Source of the DNA: Agrostemma githago
Taxonomy: Eukaryota > Streptophyta > Magnoliopsida > Caryophyllales > Caryophyllaceae
Direction of reading: 5' to 3'
Assembly (NCBI GenBank): GCA_958450325.1
Contig: OY288257.1
Location: 15,333,873 to 15,397,872, forward strand
Length of the DNA stretch: 64,000 nucleotides
The notes under the pieces are model-generated. The model did not search any database, was not told the origin of the DNA, and worked only from the letters and a program-made list of their open reading frames with translations. The translations under genes were made by a program, and so were the position numbers. Below, in pieces: positions 24,415 through 34,965 of this stretch. How positions within the stretch are numbered: the stretch's first letter is position 1; every line of letters starts with the position of its first letter.

Positions 24415-24759
24415 TAGTTTTATTTGTAAGGTAATCCGGAGAAGGTACACTTATAAATAAAAGACACCCGGTGGACGTAGGCTTTTCAATTGGGCCGAAC
24501 CACGTTAAAATTGCTTGTGTTATTTACTTTACGCATTCTAACTATCTTTGCTATTTCCTACACTTATGCTTTCCAGTAGTAAGTGTAATAGCAAACAAAA
24601 TTGTGATTTCATTTTATTAGCCGTAACTAATATGTAATACTACACTACATCTTTCATAATTAAATTTGAGTGTAGTATATCGTAAAATTTTTAAAAACAA
24701 GGTAATACTCTATTCACCCCCCCTCTAGAGTATTACATAGGGTCTCTAGATTCTACAAT

Positions 24760-24771
24760 TGGTATCAGAGC
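24760..24771 (+). promoter_or_regulatory. Primer binding site, initiator tRNA-Met
   Basis: TGGTATCAGAGC lies two bases after the 5' LTR. It is complementary to the 3' end of plant initiator tRNA-Met, the normal primer for copia reverse transcription. Confidence 0.95.
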
Positions 24772-24846
24772 GTGGTTCTCTTGATTGATTAACATCAAAA
24801 GAGTAGATCCAAAACCAGTGACTCTTAATTAATCCATTTCGATCAA

Positions 24847-26728
24847 ATGGATTCCAAAAACGCAAAGTTTCCCACTTTTGATGGTGTAGACTATGGTTTG
24901 TGGAAGAACAAAATGATGCATTACATAAAAGGAACAGACTTCGAATGTTGGAAAATCATAGTCAAGGGCAATCGTAATCCAATCCGTTGATGTTCTTGGG
25001 AACATCACCGTAAAGGATGAAGAAGACTATGATGAGAGCGATTATAAAAAGGCCGAAAATAATTCTCGTGCAATGTCACTATTGCAACGAGGAATTTTGT
25101 CTAAAGAATATAATCGACTCACTTCCTGCGTGTCCGCAAAAGAAATCTGGGATAGTCTGGAACTTGCATATGAAGGAACTACCCAAGTTAAAAAATTTAG
25201 AATTGATTTACTAACTCAACAATACGAGTTGTTTAAAATGGACAAAGATGAAAGTATCACTGAAATTTCTGCAAGATTCACTAATATCACAAATGAATTA
25301 AGGAATCTTGGAAAATCATTTGATACAGAAGATCTTGTGAGAAAAGTCCTGAGAAGTCTTACTGATAAATGGCAACCTAAAGTTACTGCCATTGAGGAAT
25401 CAAAAGATCTAACCTCACTCAGCTATCAAGAATTACTTGGTAATCTTATGGCACACTAGCTCGCTTAGAATCAACGTCAAAGTGAATGGTCAAAGAGTAA
25501 AGGGATAGCTCTAAAAAGTTCTCTCAGTGACGATGAGGAAATTATGAGTGACGACTTAGCCCTTTTTGTTAAACGCTTTCGAAAGAATTTCAAATTCGGA
25601 CAAAAAAATTCCTTTAGGGACAAAGCAAACACTTCAACCACAAAACCAAGTAATCGAGGATGTTTTAAGTGTGGTGAAGTCGGACACTTAATTAAAGATT
25701 GTCCAATGTGGAAAAATATAAGGTCGAAAGGAGAAAGAGAAAGATCTAAGTCTCTTCACAAACAAGCAATGTTGGCTTCATGTGGATGGGGAGATTTGGA
25801 CTCAGATGAAGAGGATGGATCAGATGATGAAGACGAGGCAAACATCTGTCTAAGTGCTCAACATGAGAGATCTTCAAAATCAAAAACAAAAAGGTACAAG
25901 GATATGTGTCTAATGACTAGAACACACCACTCAAGTTCGGACACAGATGAAGACAATGAAGAGGTAAGTCATTTAAAAATTAAGAAAAAGTTTCGTAAAC
26001 TTACCAAAGATAAACTCTTTACCCATTTTGAGGAATTATTGGAAACATGTCAACAACAAAAGGAAGAGATAAACGAGTTATTAAATCAAATAAACGACAT
26101 AGCTTTGGAAAATGTTACCTTAAAAGGATTCAACAAAACTCGAACAAACAATGATAAGGAATCCTCTGAAACTTCAAGAAAAATTCTTGAAGCATCGGAT
26201 GATCCGACGAGTCGTTTGAATCAAAGCAATGAATTAGAAAATCCCAACGTGTCTTTAGAAGACGAAGATAAAAGAAAGGCTATGGATACTTTGCATGAAA
26301 CCAATTCCACTTTAAGATCTGAAAACGAGGAGTTAAAACGATTTATATCAATATCAACAAATGAAATAAATCGTGAAAAGGCGAGTCATGATAAAATCAA
26401 GGATTCGCTCACCTCAAAGATTATGGAGTTAATAAAAGAAAAGGGGATAATGCAAAGTAAAATGGAAGAGTATAAGAAAAACGTAAAAACATATGAAAGC
26501 ATCAACGATCAACTTATTAAGATTACTAAGATGCTTGAAATGAAAGCGAAGCCAAGTCTAAAAAGAAGAAAATCGGAAAAAGGAGATAGAAAATCTGGTA
26601 ACGATACTAGAAAAGTTCAGCCAGAAAAACTTGTGAAGGTCAAGAAGAGGTGGATACGAAAAGATATATTGCCTGATATTAATGAAAGAGGACCCAACTT
26701 CGCTTGGGTACCTAAGACCCAGACATAA
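24847..26728 (+). pseudogene. Copia gag, broken
   Basis: Gag forms the virus-like particle and binds the RNA. The start is the ATG at 24847 (MDSKNAKFPTFDGVDYGLWK). The first frame stops near 24988, and homology resumes in another frame with VDVLGNITVKDEEDYDES. Two in-frame stops follow (25457-25459 and 25466-25468). From 25544 the frame is open to 26726 and holds a CX2CX4HX4C zinc knuckle (C40, C43, H48, C53 of that segment), acidic patches, and about 200 residues of strongly charged, heptad-rich sequence likely to form a coiled coil. It ends FAWVPKTQT. The long coiled-coil tail suits Sirevirus gag. At least one frameshift and two stops make it non-functional as it stands. Confidence 0.9.
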
Positions 26729-26731
26729 ATC

Positions 26732-26931
26732 CTTTCAGGTATTTAAAAGTTCGCAAGAGAACAAGTGGTATCTGGACAGCGGATGCTCGAGGCATATGAC
26801 CGGCGACAAGAAGAAATTTGTATCACTTGAAGCATAAGATGGTGGAAGTGTGACATTTGGAGACAACAAGAAAGGAAGAATAATCGGCATCGGAAAAATC
26901 GGAATTTTCCAAATCACATTGTATTGATAAC
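26732..26931 (+). pseudogene. Copia aspartic protease, broken
   Basis: The frame differs from that of gag. It contains KWYLDSGCSRHMTGDKKKF, where the DSG catalytic triad lies at 26775-26783, followed by SVTFGDNKKG and RIIGIGKIG, all typical of copia protease. A stop at 26835-26837 and a further frame change near 26915-26930, just before the integrase frame, interrupt it. The protease normally cleaves the Gag-Pol polyprotein inside the particle. Confidence 0.88.
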
Positions 26932-27891
26932 GTGTTGCTTGTTCAGGGGCTGAAGCATAGTCTACTCAGCATATCACAATTATGTGATCGAGGAAACAAG
27001 GTTGTTTTCCATGACAACATGTGCCGCATCATCCGAGAAGGTTCTTCAAATGTAATTCTGGAAGGAAAAAGGGTAAATAATGTCTATATTGCAGATATTA
27101 AAACCCTACCAGAAAATGCCATCACCTGCATGAGTGTTACGATCACTGATCCTCTATTATGGCACAAACGCTTTGGTCACATCAATCCTTACAGTCTCAA
27201 CAAGCTTAGGTCACTCGACCTTGTTGAAGGACTTCCCTCTGTAACCTTCGATACAAGTAAAGTATGCGGGACTTGTGTTCGTTGTAAACATGTTCGATCA
27301 TCCTTCAAGCCAAAGAAATTCATCAGTACGACGAAACCTCTAGAACTTATTCACATGGACCTTTGTGGACCCATGAGAGTGAGTAGCAGAGGAGGAAGTC
27401 GATATGTATTTGTTCTTGTGGATGATTTCTCTAGATTTGTTTGGCCCGTTTTCCTTAGCTCGAAAGATCAAACATTTGATGAATTCGAGTGCCTAATGAA
27501 GCTAGTCCAAAACAAATACAGTTATAATCTTGTATCCATCAGAACAGATCATGGAACTGAGTTTGACAATCAAGCCTTCATTAATTATTGTCGAGAACAT
27601 GGGGTTGGACATAACTTTTCGGCTCCACGAACTCCACAACAAAATGGAGTGGTCGAACGTATGAATAGAACCCTTGAAGAAATGGCTCGTACTATGCTAC
27701 TCTGCAGTGGTCTGCCTAGAAATTTCTGGGCTGAGGCCATAAATACGGCATGCTATATTCACAACCGTGCCATGATTAGACCTATGCTGAAGAAAACACC
27801 CTATGAATTACTTAGAGGAAGAAAGCCAAAGATATCTCATCTAAGGTGCTTTGGTAGCAAATGTTTCGTTCATAACAACGGAAAAAAATAA
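26932..27891 (+). pseudogene. Copia integrase (GAG-pre-integrase and rve core)
   Basis: The HHCC zinc-binding region (LLWHKRFGHINP, CGTCVRCK) is followed by the catalytic core with D143 (LIHMDLCGP), D206 (RTDHGTEFDN) and E242 (QNGVVERMNR), which gives the expected D-x35-E spacing. The frame ends at 27889 because of one extra base in the A-run of ACGGAAAAAAATAA. The integrase C-terminus continues in the frame beginning about 27851 ([13 protein letters not shown]). Residue numbers count from 26932; the true frame start lies inside the protease region. Confidence 0.92.
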
Positions 27892-30112
27892 TTTGAGTAA
27901 ATTCGATCCTCGAAGCGATGAAGCAGTTTTCTTGGGATATTCGGATCACAGCAAGGCCTATAAAGTTTACAACAAAAGAACACTACGAATGGAGGAGAGT
28001 ATTCATGTAATTTTTGATGAAACTAATACACTTGATACTGCAAATCTAGATGAAGAAGAGGATGATGAAGATGATCCAGATTTTTGGCTTACAAGAAAAG
28101 AATTGCCAAATCTTGAAGAAGAGCCTAAAGAGATTGATGGGTCGGATGCAGAGAATCTTTTGAAAAAGGTAAGAGTTGATCCTAACTTATTCTTGGAAAA
28201 AGAAGAACAATCTGAAAGTTCTTCAAAACACCAAGATAAACCGGAATCAACTTCATCCAAGGTTTCAAAGGAATCGCCTAACTCATCCTCTAAGGTTAAT
28301 ATAACCTCCAGCACAGATTCAGGGGGAATCGAAGAGTCTACCAATAAGGTTAAGTTAATCCCGGGCAACAATGCAGGGGGAACAGAAGAGAATGATATCA
28401 CGGTTAATATAAACTCAGAGGCAGAATCGTCAAGACAAGAAAGAAATATTCCAACAAATCTAAAAAAACGGAAACCCCAAAAATCGCATACCACCGATGA
28501 TATTCTTAGTGATTATCATAAGGGAGTTCAAACTCGAAGATCCTTGAAAAACCATTGTGTGCTTAACTCTTTTCTCTCTACAATAGAACCAACAAACATC
28601 AAAATGGCTCTTACAGACTCTGACTGGATCGTAGCAATGCAAGAGGAGCTGGCACAGTTTGAGAGAAATAAAGTGTGGCATTTGGTGCCAAGACCGTCAG
28701 AAAGAAAAGTTATAGGAACTCGATGGGTGTTTCGAAATAAACTAGATGATTCAGGAACTATTGTGAAAAATAAGGCACGATTGGTAGTACAAGGGTATAA
28801 TCAGCAAGAAGGCATAGACTTTGACGAAACATTCGCCCCGGTGGCAAGACTCGAAGCAATTCGATTGCTTATCGCATTTGCAGCACACAAAGGCTTCAAA
28901 TTATTTCAGATGGATGTAAAAACAGCCTTCTTAAATGGATATCTAAAGGAAGAAGTCTTTGTAGAACAACCACCAGGATTCGAAAGTTCTGAATACCCAA
29001 AATATGTGTTCAAGCTGGACAAAGCTCTATATGGACTTAAACAAGCCCCAAGAGCATGGTATGACATATTATCTCAATTCCTGTTACTGAATGAGTTCAA
29101 GAGAGGATCAGTAGACAAGACGCTCTTTCTCAAACATGTTGGAACAGATATTTTAATCATTCAGGTTTACGTGGACGATATAATCTTTGGGTCAACAAAC
29201 GAAAAGCTATGCAGTTACTTCACAAATCTAATGCAATCCGAGTTTGAAATGAGTATGATGGGAGAATTGGGATTCTTTCTGGGTTTGCAAATCAAACAAA
29301 CAAAGGAAGGGATTACGGTACATCAGCAGAAATACATAGGAGAACTTTTAAAGAAATTCGGAATGGACAAGGCAAAATCTGCAGTCACTCCAATGGCAAT
29401 TACTACAAAGCTGGATAAGGATGAGGACGATAAGTCAGTAGATAATACGGCTTATCGAGGTATGATCGAATCTTTGCTATATTTAACCGCCAGTCGGCCT
29501 GATATTATGCATAGTGTATGCGTTTGCGCACGTTTTCAATCTGACCCTAAAGAATCACATTTAAGTGCAGTAAAACGTATTTTAAGATACCTGATTGGTA
29601 CTCAGAATCTTCATCTATTATATCCCATGCATGATAAATTTGATCTTAAAGGTTACTCAGATGCAAATCATGGAGGATGCTATGTTGATAGAAAAAGTAC
29701 GTCAGGAACCGTCACATTCTTAGGATCAAGCATAATATCGTGGGGATCAAAGAAACAAGCAAAGGTGGCACTTTCCACTACAGAAAGTGAATATATTGCT
29801 GCTTCTCTGGTATGTACTCAACTACTCTGGTTGCGTCAGCAACTCAAAGATTACGGAGTATCTTTCGACTCCGTGCCAATTTTATGCGACAATATTAGCA
29901 CGATCGCCATCTCAAAAAATCCAGCTCAACACTCTCGTACCAAACATATAGATATTCGTCATCATTTCTTAAGAGATCATGTTGAAAAGGGAAATATACA
30001 ACTTTTATATTGCCCTACCAATTTACAAATAGCTGACATTTTTACCAAGCCTTTGTCCAGGGAACGGTTTGAGGAACTACGGTTAGAGCTTGGTCTAACA
30101 AATGGCAACTAA
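27851..30112 (+). pseudogene. Copia integrase tail, reverse transcriptase and RNase H
   Basis: A 753-codon frame is intact within itself. It holds the integrase tail ([14 protein letters not shown]), an acidic linker with 18-residue tandem repeats, and the reverse transcriptase ([48 protein letters not shown]). The active site YVDD is at residues 440-443. RNase H follows, with YSDANHGG (D604), [10 protein letters not shown] and [13 protein letters not shown], then DIFTKPL. All catalytic motifs are present, but the frame depends on upstream pol, which is broken, so it is labelled part of a pseudogene. It ends [12 protein letters not shown] at 30112. Confidence 0.95.
28290..28415 (+). repeat. 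54-bp tandem repeat in pol spacer
   Basis: Two full units and a partial third start at 28292, 28346 and about 28400. They encode [36 protein letters not shown] and TVNINSE. Each unit opens with a GGTTAA-rich core also seen in the LTR palindromes. Confidence 0.8.
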
Positions 30113-30611
30113 CGCTGTGTTTCAGTGGTTCTTTCACTCTCACATGATTGACGAGACCAGGTACGAATCGATAGTGTAGTTTTGTCAAATTTTGGTTGTA
30201 ATACATAATTGTCTGTTTTGGTATATTTGTTATGGATGTGTTCATATTATTCTCTACGTGATATTTTCATGATTCATGACATATTCCTCTATATCATATA
30301 AAATTATAATTTCATTCAAAAAATATTTAAGTAAGATCTTAAATATTCTGGAATAGTTTTTACTTGAACTATTCTATTCATGAAATTATTTTCTTTCCAT
30401 ATTATGTGATATACTCTCCATGTTTTGCATGTTCTATCAAATCAAATCTAAACAAAATATTTCATCTCTCTCTCCTATAAAGCCCTTAATATTCCATCCT
30501 CCCCCTTCTTCTCTCCTCATAAACCGCCCCACTCTTTTCTTTTCTTTCTAATTTCTTTCTTTTCACTGCACTCCAAAACACACAAAAAAAAAAAAAATTC
30601 CTCTCTCAACC
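30113..30611 (+). promoter_or_regulatory. Spacer with promoter-like segment before the third ORF
   Basis: Between pol and the next ORF, a TATA-like CTATAAAG (about 30475-30482) is followed by a pyrimidine-rich, ATG-poor stretch of about 130 bases leading to the ATG at 30612 in a good context (CAACCATGGC). This resembles a plant core promoter and 5' leader. A separate transcript for the third ORF is an inference. Confidence 0.4.
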
Positions 30612-32100
30612 ATGGCCCCTAAAAAGGCCACTCCTTTCGTCCACGTTAAAAAAAAACCTCAGGTCCCGCACTCGAGATTTGAATATCGAACCACGATCCG
30701 CTGATTCTGAGGACACTGTCGAAGTGATTGACGACGTCTCCGTCATTGGGAAGCGAAAACGATCTGTCAAGAACCGTGATAACGAGGAACAAGGAGTGCT
30801 TCCTGAGAATGAGCATGTTCTAGCTATGTTCGACAATGTGCGTCTGACCACAAAGGAACACAATCAGATAACGAAGGTACTCTCATATCCCTTGGTTTCA
30901 GGAAGGCAGTATTTGACAGCTTGGTTTAATGAAAATCCTTGTCTAGCTATTTTGCATGAGACCTTAGCTAAGCAAAAGTGGGCTGATTTACTTGCCTTAG
31001 GAAGTCATGTGTATCCTGTTCAAATCACACAGTTCTGGGCAACTCTTAGGATTGAAAATCATGTTCTGTATGCTAACTTTGGTGATAAGGTCATAAATAT
31101 CAACATGTATGATTTTGGTCTGGTACTGGGTGTTCCTTGTGAGGGGGTAGAGATAAAAGCTTGGCATGGTTGGAAGGATTATGATGTTGACACCTCTTTA
31201 ACCATCAAAAGAAAACTGGATCCAAATGCTACTGAAAACTCACCTCTACTTGGATCTTCTCTGTCACCACTTGCAAAATTGTTGTTTAATGTGTCTTACT
31301 CATCCCTCATGCCCCGAAAATCTGGAACAACCAAGTTGCATATTCATGAAATCATTCTTATTTATCATTTACTTGAGGGAAACCAAGTCAACTTACCGTT
31401 TCTGGTTTTCAGTCACATAGAACATGTGTTAACTGAACTTAAGTCATCCAACACAAATGGGTCAATTTGTATTCCCTACACCATGTGGTTGTCTAAGATC
31501 CTCTAAGACACAAAGGGAGTCATTAGCAAAAATTCAATGTATGACGTACCAACGGACGTCATGACCTCTGCTTTTCTCAAACAAATGTCAATTCTGGATG
31601 ACAATGGTCAGTTTAAGGTCAGGGGGGAGTGCTCGTCTGCTAGGGACAAGGGGAAAGGTATTCTTGGTCAGTTTCCGGATACTCAAACTGGTGCTTTGTT
31701 GGAACAGTTGGTGAATAAGGTTAATGGTATTGAACATCATTTGCTAAATTAGACTAACATCGGATCTGAATCAGCCTCTCTTGAAGAGAAAGTAGAAAAG
31801 CTTACTACTTTGCTTACTACTTCTCAAACTGATCTAAGGGCTGGTTTGATTCGGGTAGAACTTCAACTGGATACCCTACGTTCTAGGATGCAGACTATGG
31901 CTAATTATATCTATGACTTTAAGAACGCTGGACAGCAGTTGGGTGAAGGGTTAAACATGGCTGTGAACTTGATAGATGAAGCAAACTCCAACAAGGGTCC
32001 TCTTGGCAGACACGGCGCAATCATGGAGAAGCTGGCTGAGATCGTCAACAACACTGCTCGTGCTGTGTACCTTCTGGAAAGGCGTCCTCGGGGTGGATAA
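30612..32100 (+). pseudogene. Extra ORF after pol (Sirevirus-type third ORF), broken
   Basis: The ORF probably starts at the ATG at 30612 (MAPKKATPFVHV). One extra base in a nine-A run (30648-30656) shifts it into the frame that runs to 31504, where a stop is met; the same frame continues to a second stop at 31750 and then to 32100. The first ~300 residues (KQKWADLLALGSHVYPVQI, VININMYDFGLVLGVP) resemble the putative plant transposon protein domain (Transposase_32-like) often found in retroelement third ORFs. The last ~120 residues (ASLEEKVEKLTTLLTT, AGLIRVELQLDTLRSRMQ) look like a coiled coil. I see no signal peptide or transmembrane segment, so 'envelope-like' describes position only. The function is unknown. 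Confidence 0.7.
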
Positions 32101-32346
32101 TCACTTCTCTCTCGGGATTCTGTCAAAACCCTTCTCTAAATAAATAAAAGCTCATAGTATAGCTTTAGGGTCATTTTGTCAAAAAAACTTCTGTGCTCCA
32201 AGCTTTTATATCCTTGATGTCTGAATTATGATTATCATGTTTTGGAAGTACTGGATTATCTATGATGATATGCTTTAAACTAAATGACTTGTGTGTTATG
32301 ATTATGTTTGATAATCTACTTTGTCTTCGTCCCTTTTCGATGATGT

Positions 32347-32359
32347 CAAGAGGGGGAAG
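32347..32359 (+). other. Upstream polypurine tract
   Basis: CAAGAGGGGGAAG resembles the main polypurine tract 140 bases downstream. Several polypurine tracts in this position have been reported for Sireviruses. Confidence 0.5.
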
Positions 32360-32486
32360 CAGGGTCGTTGATAGTGCAGATTACTTCCATGAGTTAGGTT
32401 TGGTTCTTTAACCAACGTTTTTATTACTGCTCTTTTGACCTGGGATGGTTTAAACATACACCGTGACCATTATTCTTTAGTTTGGC

Positions 32487-32541
32487 TTGACATAATCAAA
32501 AAGGGGGAATTTGTTGTATCCATGTGTTTTGATTATGTCAA
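32487..32541. repeat. 15-bp inverted repeat enclosing PPT and LTR start
   Basis: TTGACATAATCAAAA (32487-32501) is exactly inverted as TTTTGATTATGTCAA (32527-32541). The 25-base spacer contains the GGGGG tract and the first 15 bases of the 3' LTR. Confidence 0.9.
32497..32511 (+). promoter_or_regulatory. Polypurine tract for plus-strand priming
   Basis: The sequence TCAAAAAGGGGGAAT, in its purine-rich run, directly precedes the 3' LTR at 32512, the normal site of plus-strand DNA priming. Confidence 0.9.
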
Positions 32542-33916
32542 AATTTGTTTATAATAGATACTGCTTGGTAGTTTGCAAAATGTTTCCGCAGTTATGAAGG
32601 GAGGCTAAAGACCGAAGGACGGGACTCGACAAGACTCAAGACGAAGTACGAAGCATCGTTAGCTTAGGTTATAAATATGTAAAGAGAAAAGTGCAACTAT
32701 ATGAGACAAGGTTAATATAACCTTGGCTAAGGTTAAGTTAACCTTATCATCATAACAAAAAACACATGCCAAGAATTATGAAAATTATTTCCTCCTTTTT
32801 TGAATAAAAGAAAAGAGTTCTCTCGGTAAAAGGAAAATAAAAGTTCCCACAAATAAATGATCTTCAAAATATCTTATCTTTATAAGATATGAAAGAATCA
32901 TTTAAATAAAGGAAACTTTGAAGAAAAAGATTTGAAGCTTTGATATCAGGAAAATAAAAGTCTCCACAAATAAATGATCTTCAAAATATCTTACCCTTAT
33001 AAGATATGAAAGAATCATTTAGATAAAGGAAACCTTGATCTTTAACCTGATTGATATCTTTTTACCTACCATATCTCTTGTTATGGAAACAATTAATATA
33101 TGATTTTATTCTCTACTTTTGAAATTCTTCACTTATAAATACCGGTGCACTTGTTCTAGCAAAACACGACTTGCACGAATAACTTTTCATTTTTGAAAAT
33201 ATTTACCACGTTTTTTAAATCAAAGGCATTTTGCAAAAAAGGTTTGAAAAAGGTCTTGGCTAATAATTTGTGTTTTATTGTTTATATTTCTCAAAATTAT
33301 ATAGTTGCATTATTCTCTCTAGACAATTGAATTGTATCCTAGCTAGAGAAATATTGTAATCTTAAGTCAAGTAGAGTATACGAGTAGAGCAGTGGTTGCT
33401 CAATCGAACGACATATATCGTTCACACCTTGAACGCTTCACATCGTTCAAACACCGAGGGCTTCACATCCCTCACACCGAAGGCTTAACATCCTTCACAA
33501 TCGAGAGCTTAACATCTCTCAAAAATCGAGTGCTTCACATCACTCACACCGTCACGATTAGAGCTAATCGTGATAGTTTTATTTGTAAGGTAATCCGGAG
33601 AAGGTACACTTATAAATAAAAGACACCCGGTGGACGTAGGCTTTTCAATTTGGCCGAACCACGTTAAAATTGCTCGTGTTATTTACTTTACGCATTCTAA
33701 CTATCTTTGCTATTTCCTACACTTATGCTTTCCAGTAGTAAGTGTAATAGCAAACAAAATTGTGATTTCATTTTATTAGCCGTAACTAATATGTAATAAT
33801 ACACTACATCTTTCATAATTAGATTTGAGTGTAGTATATCGTAAAAATTTTAAAAACAAGGTAATACTCTATTCACCCCCCCTCTAGAGTATTACATAGG
33901 GTCGCTAGATTCTACA
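32512..33916 (+). repeat. 3' LTR (1405 bp)
   Basis: Same length and ends as the 5' LTR; seven single-base differences counted by eye. The hairpin array is repeated at 33387-33573 with all stems intact. Confidence 0.97.
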
Positions 33917-33921
33917 AACTT

Positions 33922-34261
33922 TGAAAAGATGATTAAGAATTAATATTAAGAAGTCAATTAAAAAAAGATGTTTCGGTGATTGGCAGTAAGATTAGACTTA
34001 TTCGGTGAGAATTGGCGTAAGGAAGGAGGATGGGAGGTGGGAGATAGAAGATGGGAATGAGAATTGAGAATTTGAGATTGAGAAGGGAGTTGAAATTGTA
34101 TTTGATAATTGCCCATCACTTGGGGAGTTACATGCAGTTGGTAGTACCACTGGCAGTCACGAAAATCCATCTAATCTAATACAGTAGGTTGACATTGTCA
34201 ATTACGGAAGTTACTTTGATTTATGCCCTTTTTCCGTTGCCATATCACCAGCCACATAAGA
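33922..34261. other. Intergenic, retroelement right flank
   Basis: Purine-rich sequence near 34020-34090; no gene recognised. Confidence 0.45.
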
Positions 34262-34965
34262 TCCACGTAAATTATGGTGCGGCGTTTTTTGAAGCCTCTA
34301 ATGGTGGACTATTTGCGGCGTTTTATAAAAGTGACGCCTCAAATAATTGTCTATTTGCGGCGTTTTTCTAAAAAGACGCCTCTAATGTCACCTCTTTTGC
34401 TGCGTCTTTTGGTATATGACGCCTCAAATAGAGCCAAAATTTGATGCATCATTTACAATTCGACGCCACAAATATCACCATATTTTATATATTTAATTAG
34501 ATCGTTAGAAGCGTCTAATGCAAATAAATGTCGCAAGCAATATTTATTTTATTCAAAAAAAATTCATAATTTTTTAATAATTTCGACAGCAACCATTTGC
34601 ATTTCGATAAACCAAATAAAATTCTTACATTATCCATCCAAACCTGCATACATACATTCACATGTCCAAAAAGTGGCATGGATACAATTCCAACCTCAAA
34701 TAAACCACACAAGTCATGCCAAAATGATCCAAGTAACTAGTCTACTTGAATCCATCCAAATCTACCTACATACATTCACATGTCCAAAAAGTGGCATGGA
34801 TACAATTCCAACCTCAATTAAACCACACAAGTCATGCCAAAATGCTCCAACTAACTAGTCTACTTCAAGTACAACGATTCGTAAAGTATGTAGCCCACTT
34901 GTCCCGTAACTCATTCATCTCATCTTCACCGTAGGTGTAGGGTTGCTCATTTTGTAAGATCCAAA
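34262..34965 (-). mobile_element. Probable CACTA-derived 3' fragment
   Basis: Several GCGGCGTTTT/GACGCC motifs in both orientations at 34278-34475 look like a second CACTA subterminal repeat family. On the minus strand, 34965-34862 can be read as a short exon after a TTTTTAAG acceptor: VWILQNEQPYTYGEDEMNEL then RDKWATYF and a stop. This resembles the C-terminal ends of CACTA accessory proteins. No terminal CACTA motif was found, so the boundaries are approximate. Confidence 0.4.
34635..34868. repeat. ~117-bp tandem duplication
   Basis: The block CATACATTCACATGTCCAAA, then GTGGCATGGATACAATTCC to ACTAGTCTACTT, occurs twice in direct tandem with few changes. Confidence 0.9.

Larger units (their letters stand above)
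23353..24757 (+). repeat. 5' LTR (1405 bp)
   Basis: It starts TGTTGTATCC and ends GATTCTACA. Features in order are two adjacent palindromes (23549-23586), a duplicated block of about 90 bases (23662-23757 and 23789-23875) containing ATATCTTAT/ATAAGATAT dyads, a TATA box, and the hairpin array. Compared by eye with the 3' LTR I count seven substitutions, at 24100, 24492, 24516, 24640, 24663, 24688 and 24745. None falls in the first 747 bases. Confidence 0.97.
23348..33921 (+). mobile_element. Ty1-copia retrotransposon, Sirevirus-like, full length
   Basis: The element (23353-33916) is flanked by the perfect 5-base duplication AACTT (23348-23352 and 33917-33921). It has two 1405-base LTRs starting TGTTGTATCC and ending TCTACA, a PBS for initiator tRNA-Met, and gag and pol in copia order (protease, integrase, reverse transcriptase, RNase H). 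An additional ORF follows pol and a polypurine tract precedes the 3' LTR. An ORF after pol, a gag with a coiled-coil extension, and palindromes in the LTRs are features reported for Sireviruses, so that lineage is the likely assignment. At least nine stops or frameshifts interrupt the ORFs, so this copy is defective. Confidence 0.95.

Noticed and set aside
24233..24460. 75-residue frame repeated identically in both LTRs (24233-24460 and 33392-33619)
   Set aside because: It starts at GTG, lies across the hairpin array, and its repeats follow from the DNA repeats. Identity only reflects young LTRs.
28003..28494. Serine-rich minus-strand frame of 163 residues
   Set aside because: It is the antisense shadow of the acidic linker in copia pol.
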